Positions 48,661 to 56,481 of a DNA stretch of 64,000 bases are shown here, in pieces. The stretch is from positions 62,001 through 126,000 of the forward strand of contig JAFTGD010000038.1 in the NCBI GenBank assembly GCA_017458065.1, written 5' to 3'. Position 1 is the stretch's first letter, and the number at the start of each line of letters is the position of its first letter. The notes beneath the pieces were generated by a model that saw nothing but the letters and a program-made list of their open reading frames with translations, was not told the DNA's origin and made no database searches. Made by a program: the position numbers and the translations under genes. This stretch comes from Oscillospiraceae bacterium (GTDB lineage Bacteria; Bacillota; Clostridia; Oscillospirales; Oscillospiraceae).

Positions 48661-50349
48661 ATGCTGCGTGAACTACGCATAGAAAACATAGCGGTCATTG
48701 AACACGCGGACATTCCCTTCGGTCCGGGACTGAATGTCATGACGGGTGAGACCGGCGCCGGCAAAAGCATTGTGATCGATTCCATCGCCGCGGTGACCGG
48801 CGCCAGGACAAGCCGCGAGCTGATCCGGGCGGGGGCCGAGCGCGCAACGGTCACGGCTGTTTTCGACCGGCAGAACGCGGAGGACTGGCTTCGGGAGAAC
48901 GACATTGACTGCGACGATGAGGAGCTGATCGTCCAGCGGCGTATCACTGCCGAGGGCAAGAGCAGCTGCCGTGTCTGCGGCTATCCGGTGAGCGCCGCCC
49001 AGCTGAAGACGCTGGGAGAGCTGCTTCTTGAGCTGCACGGACAGAATGACGGTCTGCAGCTTCTTGATGAGCGGAGGCACCTCTCCGCCCTCGACCGTTA
49101 CGCCGCCATCGAGCCGGATGAGTACCGGGAGCAATACCGGAAGCTCACGGAACTGAACGCCGAGCGTGACCGGCTGAACCTGGACGAGGAAGAAAAGGAG
49201 CGCCTGCAGGAGCGTCTGAAGGAAACCGTGGCCGAGCTTGAGAAAGCCGGGCTGCGTGACGGCGAGCGCGAGGAACTGACCGCGAGGAGGGACCTCCTGC
49301 GCAACTCCGAGAAGCTGACGGAAGCGCTGCATATTGCGAGCGAAGCCCTGAACGGCGAGGAAGGAGCGCTAGGCAGCGCCCAGAATGCGGCCTGGCAGTG
49401 CCGGCATGCGGCCGCCTATGCCGCCGAGCTCGGGGAGGCGGCAAACAGTCTGGATCAGGCAGTCTTCCTCCTGACAGACGCGGATGAGATGATGCGGGAC
49501 TTTCTGGATTCGCTGAACTTCTCACCGGAAGAGTACGACCGGATCGAGCAGCGGCTGAGAGAGTTCTCCCGCCTCGAGCGCAAATACCGCAGGAGCCTGG
49601 AGGATCTGCCCGTTTATCTGGACGAATGCCGCGGCAGACTGGATGAAATCAGTTTTTCGGAAGAACGGCTGCAGCAGCTGGAGCGGGAGATCCGGAAGCA
49701 GGACAAACTGTGCCGCGATCTTGCCTTTCAGCTGCGGGAAAAGCGCCGCGCGGCATCGGTGCGGCTTGCAGAGCAGATCGAGAAGGAGCTGCACGAGCTC
49801 TCAATGCCTTCCGCGAGGTTCGAAGTCGAACTCAGCCCGACGGATACCCTCACCGCAACGGGGATGGACAGCGTCCGCTTCCTGCTCTCCGCCAACCGCG
49901 GGGAACCTCCCGGCCGCATCAGCCGGATTGCCTCCGGCGGCGAACTCAGCCGTATCATGCTCGCCATGAAACAGGTGCTGTCCCGGGGCGACACAGTGCC
50001 GACCATGATCTTTGATGAGATCGACACAGGCGTTTCGGGCATTGCCGCGCAGCGGGTGGGGGAGAAGCTGGCAGCGCTCTCCGGAGAAAAACAGGTCCTC
50101 TGTGTGACGCACCTGCCGCAGATCGCCTCCATGGCCGACCGGCATTTTGTCATTGTCAAGTCGGAGCAGGGCGAGCGGACGCTCACGGAGGTGACGCAGC
50201 TGGACCACGCCGGAGCCAGAAGCGAAATTGCCCGTCTGCACGGCGGAGACAACGTAACAGAGACCACACTGCAGTCCGCAGAAGAACAGCTTCAGTACGC
50301 GGAACACTACAAACAAATTGTGAAGGAGAAGAAACATGGGAGTCTATGA
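48661..50349 (+). CDS. recN: DNA repair protein RecN
   Basis: 562 residues. SMC-like: Walker A GETGAGKSIVIDSI (about 32), long coiled coil arms (about 150-350), signature ISRIASGGELSRIMLAMKQ and Walker B FDEIDTGVSGIAAQ, then VTHLPQIASMADRHF. Gathers DNA ends in double-strand break repair. Its end overlaps the tyrS start by 14 bp. Confidence 0.95.
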   Translation: MLRELRIENIAVIEHADIPFGPGLNVMTGETGAGKSIVIDSIAAVTGARTSRELIRAGAERATVTAVFDRQNAEDWLRENDIDCDDEELIVQRRITAEGKSSCRVCGYPVSAAQLKTLGELLLELHGQNDGLQLLDERRHLSALDRYAAIEPDEYREQYRKLTELNAERDRLNLDEEEKERLQERLKETVAELEKAGLRDGEREELTARRDLLRNSEKLTEALHIASEALNGEEGALGSAQNAAWQCRHAAAYAAELGEAANSLDQAVFLLTDADEMMRDFLDSLNFSPEEYDRIEQRLREFSRLERKYRRSLEDLPVYLDECRGRLDEISFSEERLQQLEREIRKQDKLCRDLAFQLREKRRAASVRLAEQIEKELHELSMPSARFEVELSPTDTLTATGMDSVRFLLSANRGEPPGRISRIASGGELSRIMLAMKQVLSRGDTVPTMIFDEIDTGVSGIAAQRVGEKLAALSGEKQVLCVTHLPQIASMADRHFVIVKSEQGERTLTEVTQLDHAGARSEIARLHGGDNVTETTLQSAEEQLQYAEHYKQIVKEKKHGSL

Positions 50350-51562
50350 AGAACTGACTGCGCGCGGACTGATCGCGCAGGTAACGAACGAAGAAGAGAT
50401 CCGGACGCTGGTCAATTCCGGCAAGGCCAGGTTCTATATCGGCTTTGACTGCACAGCGGACAGCCTGACGGCCGGGCATTTTATGGCCCTTTGCCTGATG
50501 AAGCGTCTCCAGATGGCCGGGAACACCCCCATCGCGCTCATCGGCGGCGGAACCACCATGATCGGCGATCCCTCCGGCAGAACCGACATGCGCAAGATGC
50601 TGACCCGCGAGGACATCAACTATAACGCCGAGTGCTTCCGCCGCCAGATGGAGCGGTTTGTCGACTTCTCCGACGGAAAGGCCATTATGGTGAACAATGC
50701 CGACTGGCTTCTGGATCTGAACTACGTCGAGCTGCTGCGCGAAGTAGGCCCCCATTTCTCGGTGAACAACATGCTGCGTGCCGAATGCTACAAAAACCGC
50801 ATGGAGCGAGGACTCAGCTTCTTTGAATTCAACTACATGATCATGCAGTCCTATGATTTCTACTATCTCTTCCAGCACTATGACTGCAACATGCAGTTCG
50901 GCGGAGACGATCAGTGGAGCAACATGCTTGGCGGTACGGAGCTGATCCGGCGCAAGCTGGGTAAGGACGCCCATGCCATGACCATCACCCTGCTCACGGA
51001 CTCTCAGGGCAACAAGATGGGCAAGACCGCCGGCAACGCGGTATGGCTGGATCCGAACAAGACCTCTCCCTTCGACTTCTATCAGTACTGGCGCAATGTC
51101 GGCGATGCCGATGTCATCAAGTGCATCCGGATGCTGACCTTCCTGCCGCTGGAGCAGATCGACGAAATGGCGACCTGGCAGGGAAGCGACCTGAACAAGG
51201 CCAAGGAAATCCTCGCCTGGGAGCTCACCGCTCTTGTACACGGCGAAGAAGAGGCCAACAAGGCGCAGACGCAGGCGAGAGCCCTGTTCTCCGGCGGCGC
51301 ATCCGACGGCGGCGATGCACCGGTGGTCGAGCTCACCGCGGCGGATCTCACTGACGACGGGATCACGCTCCCGGCACTGCTGGTTGCTGCCGGACTCTGC
51401 AAGAGCCGCAGCGAAGCGCGTACCAACGTCCAGCAGGGCGGCGTGAGCATCGACGGCGTCACGGAAAAAGACTTCGGCCGCATCCTGAAGGAAGAGGAGC
51501 TGCGGAAGGGATTTCTGCTCCGCCGCGGGAAAAAGGCCTATAAGCGGATCATCCTGAAGTGA
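50336..51562 (+). CDS. tyrS: Tyrosyl-tRNA synthetase
   Basis: 408 residues. FYIGFDCTADSLTAGHF holds the HIGH-equivalent (TAGH), GGDDQWSNMLGG the tyrosine site, GNKMGKTAGNAVWLD the KMSKS-equivalent (KMGKT), and the C-terminal S4 domain binds the tRNA. ATG 50336 has GGAG within recN. No T-box is seen upstream, so it follows recN transcription. It sets the level of charged tRNA-Tyr, the signal read by the attenuator at 15.7 kb. Confidence 0.95.
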   Translation: MGVYEELTARGLIAQVTNEEEIRTLVNSGKARFYIGFDCTADSLTAGHFMALCLMKRLQMAGNTPIALIGGGTTMIGDPSGRTDMRKMLTREDINYNAECFRRQMERFVDFSDGKAIMVNNADWLLDLNYVELLREVGPHFSVNNMLRAECYKNRMERGLSFFEFNYMIMQSYDFYYLFQHYDCNMQFGGDDQWSNMLGGTELIRRKLGKDAHAMTITLLTDSQGNKMGKTAGNAVWLDPNKTSPFDFYQYWRNVGDADVIKCIRMLTFLPLEQIDEMATWQGSDLNKAKEILAWELTALVHGEEEANKAQTQARALFSGGASDGGDAPVVELTAADLTDDGITLPALLVAAGLCKSRSEARTNVQQGGVSIDGVTEKDFGRILKEEELRKGFLLRRGKKAYKRIILK

Positions 51563-52299
51563 GACGGGCTCTGCTGTCGCTGGTCGCTGCGGTTCTGCTG
51601 CTTCTCGCTCTCGGCACGGCGTCTTGTGCCGAGCTGATGAACGTCGGAGGGGTTCTGAAGTATTATGACGAAAACGGCCGTCAGGCCGTCAAAATCGGGC
51701 TGGACCTCTCACAGTTCAACAATCAGGTCGACTTTCAGGCGCTGAAGGAACAGGGCTTTGACTTCGTCCTTGTGCGTCTCGGAGGACGCGGATGGGGCAG
51801 CGGCGGACTGCTGTACAGCGACCGTCAGACCCAGGCCTATCTGCGCGGTGCGCGGGAAGCCGGGATGGAGGTCGGGGGTTATTTTTACTCCACGGCGATC
51901 AATGCAAAGGAAGCCGTCGAAGAAGCGGCTTCCTGCATCCGCACGTTGGACGGCTTCCGGCTTGATCTGCCGGTTTTTCTGGATATGGAGTATTCCGGCG
52001 ATTATCCGAACGGGCGCGCGGACGTTCTTTCTCCCGGTGCGCGCGCGGATATCATCAGCACCTTCTGCACGGCGATCGACGCTTCCGGCTATCGCTCCGG
52101 GCTCTATGCGTCCGAGGGCTATCTGCGCTTTGATCTGGACTCTGAGGCGGTTTATTATCTGCCTCTCTGGATGGCGAGCTATACCGTCGACAACAGGCTG
52201 CCGCAGTATATCCGGAATTATGAGATCTGGCAGGCCAACGATTCGACCGTTGCTGGGGGCGCCGACGGCGCGTTCGATTTGAATATTATTCTTCCGTGA
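51559..52299 (+). CDS. GH25-family lysozyme-like secreted protein
   Basis: 246 residues. A signal peptide with a long Leu/Ala core (about 4-23) is followed by a GH25-type barrel: IGLDLSQFNNQVDFQALKEQG with the first conserved Asp, FVLVRLGGRGW, VGGYFYSTA, LPVFLDMEYSG with the catalytic D-x-E, and YEIWQANDS at the end. It should cleave peptidoglycan outside the membrane. The GTG start overlaps the tyrS stop (GTGA). No cell-wall binding repeat is present. Confidence 0.85.
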   Translation: MRRALLSLVAAVLLLLALGTASCAELMNVGGVLKYYDENGRQAVKIGLDLSQFNNQVDFQALKEQGFDFVLVRLGGRGWGSGGLLYSDRQTQAYLRGAREAGMEVGGYFYSTAINAKEAVEEAASCIRTLDGFRLDLPVFLDMEYSGDYPNGRADVLSPGARADIISTFCTAIDASGYRSGLYASEGYLRFDLDSEAVYYLPLWMASYTVDNRLPQYIRNYEIWQANDSTVAGGADGAFDLNIILP

Positions 52300-52301
52300 A
52301 G

Positions 52302-52335
52302 AATCATCCACCCTTTGGATGGATGATTTCTTTAT
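52302..52335 (+). terminator. Terminator after the GH25 gene
   Basis: AATCATCCA (52302-52310) pairs with TGGATGATT (52320-52328) and is followed by TCTTTAT. Confidence 0.7.
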
Positions 52336-52382
52336 CACCATGAGAAGGGGTCAAAGACTGTTTTGGCCCGGGAGGCTGCATA

Positions 52383-52919
52383 ATGAATTATGCCAACATC
52401 AAATACCTCGACGTAGCAAACGGAGCGGGCTGCAGAACCTCGCTGTTTGTCTCCGGCTGTACCCATCATTGCAGAGGATGCTTCAATGCCGAGACCTGGG
52501 ACTTTCAATACGGCAGGCCTTTTGACCGGGAAACCGAGGATGCCATTATCCGGTCGCTCCTGGTACCGTACAACGAAGGCCTCTCGATCCTAGGCGGCGA
52601 GCCCTTCGAACTGCCAAACCAGAAGGCTCTTCTGCCGTTTATCCGAAGGGTTCGAGACGCAGTCCCGAAGAAAAACATCTGGGTATGGAGCGGCTACACC
52701 TGGGAAGAGCTGACGGATCCTGAAAATCGCCGCTGTCACTCGGAGGACACGCTGCCCATGCTTGAGGAGATCGACGTTCTGGTGGACGGCGAATTTGTCC
52801 TGGAACAGAAAAACATGGCGCTGCGGTTCCGCGGCTCCGCAAACCAGCGTATTCTCGACGTCAGAGAGAGCATCCGCTGCGGTCAGCCGATGCTGTCCCA
52901 TTACAGGAACAGAGACTGA
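52383..52919 (+). CDS. nrdG: Anaerobic ribonucleotide reductase activating protein
   Basis: 178 residues, radical SAM. The [4Fe-4S] ligands are in VSGCTHHCRGCFNAETWDF (C-x3-C-x2-C), preceded by GAGCRTSLF, and LSILGGEPFELPNQ is the conserved SAM-binding GGEP segment; VWSGYTWEEL is typical NrdG. It makes the glycyl radical on NrdD. nrdD is not next to it, which is unusual but not rare. GGGAGG precedes ATG 52383. Confidence 0.92.
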   Translation: MNYANIKYLDVANGAGCRTSLFVSGCTHHCRGCFNAETWDFQYGRPFDRETEDAIIRSLLVPYNEGLSILGGEPFELPNQKALLPFIRRVRDAVPKKNIWVWSGYTWEELTDPENRRCHSEDTLPMLEEIDVLVDGEFVLEQKNMALRFRGSANQRILDVRESIRCGQPMLSHYRNRD

Positions 52920-52933
52920 GCGATTATTTTTTC

Positions 52934-52962
52934 TTGTAACACCCTCCGGAATCAGGTATAAT
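52934..52962 (+). promoter_or_regulatory. Promoter of the glycogen cluster
   Basis: TTGTAA (52934-52939), a 17-bp spacer and TATAAT (52957-52962). The glgB start is 52 bp downstream. Confidence 0.8.
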
Positions 52963-53014
52963 AAGATCAGAAAGAATGATGCAAAAGCTGTCGGATCAGG
53001 AAGGAGAACAACGG

Positions 53015-54925
53015 ATGGACCAGAGACATCAGGCTTTTATACCGAAGGATGATATCTATCTGTTCAATACGGGCCACGCCAGAAAGGCATGGCTCTGCTT
53101 CGGCTGCCGCTGGATTCCGGAGCTGGAAGAGTTCCGCTTTATCGTCTGGGCGCCGAACGCGCAGAAGGTCAGTCTGATCGGCGACTTCAACGGCTGGAAC
53201 GACACCCCCATGGAACGGCAGGAGGGCGGCGTCTGGGCCTGCTTTGTGGACAATGCCGTCGTTGGACACCATTATAAATACCGCGTTGTGGGCGCTGACG
53301 GGAAAACGGTCCTCAAGTCTGATCCCTTTGCCGCATGGTCAGAAAACCGCTCCGAGACGGCGTCGATCGTCTGGGACGGCGGGCATTTTATCTGGCAGGA
53401 TCAGCGCTTTATGGAGCAGCGCAGCCGGCAGAATTTTATGACGACGCCCATGAGCATCTATGAGCTCCATCTCGGCTCCTGGATGTATCCGGACGGCGGC
53501 GTCAATTACCGCAGCATCGGGGATGCCCTCGCGGCTTACTGCTCCGACATGGGCTATACGCATGTGGAGCTGATGCCGGTGACGGAATACCCCTATGACG
53601 GCTCCTGGGGCTATCAGGTGACCGGCTATTATGCGCCGACCTCGCGTTACGGAACGCCGGACGACTTCCGCTATTTTGTCGATACCCTTCACCGCGCGGG
53701 CATCGGCGTGATCATGGACTGGGTTCCGGCCCACTTCCCGAAGGACGAGCACGGACTGCGTCTGTTTGACGGGACGCCTCTGTATGAATGCAAAGAACAG
53801 CGCATGGCCGAGCATCCGGAGTGGGGGACGCTGATTTTCGATTACAGCAGCGACCAGGTGCAGAGCTTCCTGATCTCCTCCGCCTGTCTGTTCTTTGACG
53901 AGTATCACATCGACGGGATCCGTGTGGACGCGGTGTCCTCTATGCTGTATCTGAACTATGGTCGCAAGGAGGGAGAATATACCCCGAACAAGGACGGCGG
54001 CTATATTAACCTCAACGCGCTGGACTTTCTGCGGAATATGAATTCCGCCGTGCTCTCCAACTATCCCGGCGCCGTCACGATCGCGGAGGAATCCACCGCC
54101 TATCCGCTGATCACGGCTCCGCCCGATGTGGGAGGCGTAGGCTTCTGCCTGAAGTGGGACATGGGCTTCATGCACGATACGCTGGATTATATGGCACTCG
54201 ATCCCTATTTCCGCGCCTGGAACCACAACAAGCTGACCTTCTCTATGATGTACGCGTTCTCGGAGAACTATGTCCTGGCCTATTCCCACGACGAGGTGGT
54301 CCACGGCAAGTACTCGATGATCAACAAAATGAGCGGGGATTACGACCAGAAGTTTGCCTCGGTCCGCACGCTCTACGGGTATCAGTTCTCGCACCCCGGT
54401 AAGAAGCTCACCTTTATGGGAAGCGAGTTCGGTCAGTTTATCGAATGGAACTGGCAGCAGTCTCTGGACTGGCTTCTGCTGGATTATCCGCGCCATCGTG
54501 AGCTTCAGGCCTATATGCGCGCGCTCAACCACCTGTACCGTGAGCATCCGGCTCTCTACCTGCAGGATCGCTCCTGGGACGGTTTCCAGTGGCTGAATGT
54601 GGATGATTCGCAGCGCAGCTCCATCGCCTATATGAGGATCCCCGGCGACGGCAGCCGCAGCATGGTCTGCGTGTTCAACTTCACGCCGGTTCAGTACGAC
54701 GGTTTTGTCTTCGGTCTTCCGCAGAACGGGACCCTGAAGGAAATCCTCAACAGCGATGAGACCCGTTTCGGCGGGCACGGAGTGACAAATCCCGCAGCGA
54801 TCAGAGCAAAGAAGCAGCCCTTTGTGGAGCATCCTTGGTCTGCTTCGATCACGCTTCCCGCCCTGTCCGCTGTGTTCTTTGAATTCCGCCCGGTCTCCCC
54901 GCGCAAAAAGAAGAAAACCGACTGA
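53015..54925 (+). CDS. glgB: 1,4-alpha-glucan branching enzyme
   Basis: 636 residues. N-terminal CBM48 (about 30-115: FRFIVWAPNAQKVSLIGDFNGW) then the GH13 barrel with YELHLGSWM, WGYQVTGYYAPTSRYG, DWVPAHFPKDEHGL, the nucleophile Asp in GIRVDAVSSMLY, the acid Glu in TIAEESTAYP and YSHDEVVHGK. Introduces alpha-1,6 branches in glycogen. ATG 53015 with GGAAGGAG is chosen over 52976. Confidence 0.94.
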   Translation: MDQRHQAFIPKDDIYLFNTGHARKAWLCFGCRWIPELEEFRFIVWAPNAQKVSLIGDFNGWNDTPMERQEGGVWACFVDNAVVGHHYKYRVVGADGKTVLKSDPFAAWSENRSETASIVWDGGHFIWQDQRFMEQRSRQNFMTTPMSIYELHLGSWMYPDGGVNYRSIGDALAAYCSDMGYTHVELMPVTEYPYDGSWGYQVTGYYAPTSRYGTPDDFRYFVDTLHRAGIGVIMDWVPAHFPKDEHGLRLFDGTPLYECKEQRMAEHPEWGTLIFDYSSDQVQSFLISSACLFFDEYHIDGIRVDAVSSMLYLNYGRKEGEYTPNKDGGYINLNALDFLRNMNSAVLSNYPGAVTIAEESTAYPLITAPPDVGGVGFCLKWDMGFMHDTLDYMALDPYFRAWNHNKLTFSMMYAFSENYVLAYSHDEVVHGKYSMINKMSGDYDQKFASVRTLYGYQFSHPGKKLTFMGSEFGQFIEWNWQQSLDWLLLDYPRHRELQAYMRALNHLYREHPALYLQDRSWDGFQWLNVDDSQRSSIAYMRIPGDGSRSMVCVFNFTPVQYDGFVFGLPQNGTLKEILNSDETRFGGHGVTNPAAIRAKKQPFVEHPWSASITLPALSAVFFEFRPVSPRKKKKTD

Positions 54926-54981
54926 ACCGGGCACGGGTCAACATCTCAGCTTGAAACAGATTTCAGGAAAGGATGGCCACT

Positions 54982-56460
54982 ATGCACTATGATTTTCAGC
55001 AGGAACTGCTTGCGAAAGGGCGCAGCGAGCTGCCGAAGGTCCTCATGGCTTCCGCAGAGTGCGCGCCGCTCTCCAAAACCGGCGGTCTGGCCGATGTGAT
55101 CGGGACGCTCCCGAAGCAGCTGAAAAAAATTGGCCTCGACGTCCGGGTGATCACGCCTTATCACCGGGTGATCAAAGAAAAATATTCCGAACTGGTGCGC
55201 CACCTGTTCCACTTCTATGTCGACCTCGGCTGGCGGCACGCCTATGCCGGGATCGAACTGCTGAAGCTGGACGGCATCACGTATTATCTGGTCGATAACG
55301 AGCAGTATTACGGCGACCGGATATATTACGGAGGAGAGGCGGAAGGGGAGCAGTACGCCTTTTTCTCCCGGGTGATTCTGGAGGCGATGCCGCAGCTGGA
55401 TTTTACCCCGGACATCGTACACTGCAACGACTGGCATACGGCGGTCATCCCGATGCTGGCAAAGACCCAGTATCAGGGTAAGATGCAGGAGGAATGCCGC
55501 TACCTGCTATCAATTCACAACATCGCCTTCCAGGGAAAATATCACTTTGGCTTTGTAAAGGACGTTCTGGATATCGACGACAAGTACTATTCGCCTGAGT
55601 ATCTGGAGCTGGACGGATGTGCCGATCTGCTGAAGGCCGGATGTGTCTTTGCCGACCGGATCAGCACCGTGAGCCCCAGCTATGCGCAGGAAATCCGCAC
55701 GCCCTACTACGCGGAAGGTCTGGAGGACATCCTCAACCGGCGATCTGCCGAGCTCACCGGTATTCTGAACGGCATCGACCGCAAGGTGTTTAACCCGGCA
55801 GACGACGCTTTCCTCCCTGTGGCCTATGATCAGGCTCATCCGGAAGGCAAGGCGGTCTGCAAGCGGGCGCTCCAGGAGCGTATGGGCCTGGTGATCCAAC
55901 CGGATGTGCCCATCTTCGCCATGGTGACGAGAATGACCGAGCAAAAGGGCTTCGACCTCGTGCAGTGCATGCTGGACGACTTTATGCAGTCTGAGGATGT
56001 CCAGTTTATGCTGCTCGGGACCGGCGACGAGCGCTTTGAGAACTTCATGCGCTCGGCAGAGGGACGTTACCGCGGCCGGCTCTGCGCCTATATCGGCTAC
56101 AGCGAGGAGAACGCCCATCTCATCTATGCCGGGAGCGACTTTTTCCTCATGCCCTCCCGCTTTGAGCCCTGCGGCCTCGGCCAGATGATCGCCATGCGCT
56201 ATGGGACGCTGCCGATCGTCCGGGAGACCGGAGGACTGCGGGACAGCGTAAAGCCTTACAGCACGCTTTCTCCTGACGGCAACGGATTCTCTTTCAAAGA
56301 GTTCGACGCATGGGAGATGCGTGATGCGATCCGGTTTGCCATCAGCACCTATGCAAACAAACCGGTCATGAAACGCCTGATCACGAATGCCATGTCCGCG
56401 GACTTCGGCTTTGAGCGTTCGGCGGTCGAGTATGTGCGCCTCTATCTTGATATGATTTGA
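54982..56460 (+). CDS. glgA: Glycogen synthase
   Basis: 492 residues, GT5. KVLMASAECAPLSKTGGLADVIG carries the K-x-G-G-L ADP-glucose loop, and VTRMTEQKGFDLVQ plus PSRFEPCGLGQMIAMRYGTLPIVRETGGL (in parts) form the C-terminal nucleotide-sugar site. Two ATGs are possible, 54973 and 54982; the second has better spacing from AGGAAAGGA. It extends alpha-1,4 chains that GlgB branches. glgC/glgD and phosphorylase are not in the window. Confidence 0.93.
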   Translation: MHYDFQQELLAKGRSELPKVLMASAECAPLSKTGGLADVIGTLPKQLKKIGLDVRVITPYHRVIKEKYSELVRHLFHFYVDLGWRHAYAGIELLKLDGITYYLVDNEQYYGDRIYYGGEAEGEQYAFFSRVILEAMPQLDFTPDIVHCNDWHTAVIPMLAKTQYQGKMQEECRYLLSIHNIAFQGKYHFGFVKDVLDIDDKYYSPEYLELDGCADLLKAGCVFADRISTVSPSYAQEIRTPYYAEGLEDILNRRSAELTGILNGIDRKVFNPADDAFLPVAYDQAHPEGKAVCKRALQERMGLVIQPDVPIFAMVTRMTEQKGFDLVQCMLDDFMQSEDVQFMLLGTGDERFENFMRSAEGRYRGRLCAYIGYSEENAHLIYAGSDFFLMPSRFEPCGLGQMIAMRYGTLPIVRETGGLRDSVKPYSTLSPDGNGFSFKEFDAWEMRDAIRFAISTYANKPVMKRLITNAMSADFGFERSAVEYVRLYLDMI

Positions 56461-56481
56461 TTTCCGGAGTGTGAAGCGGTT

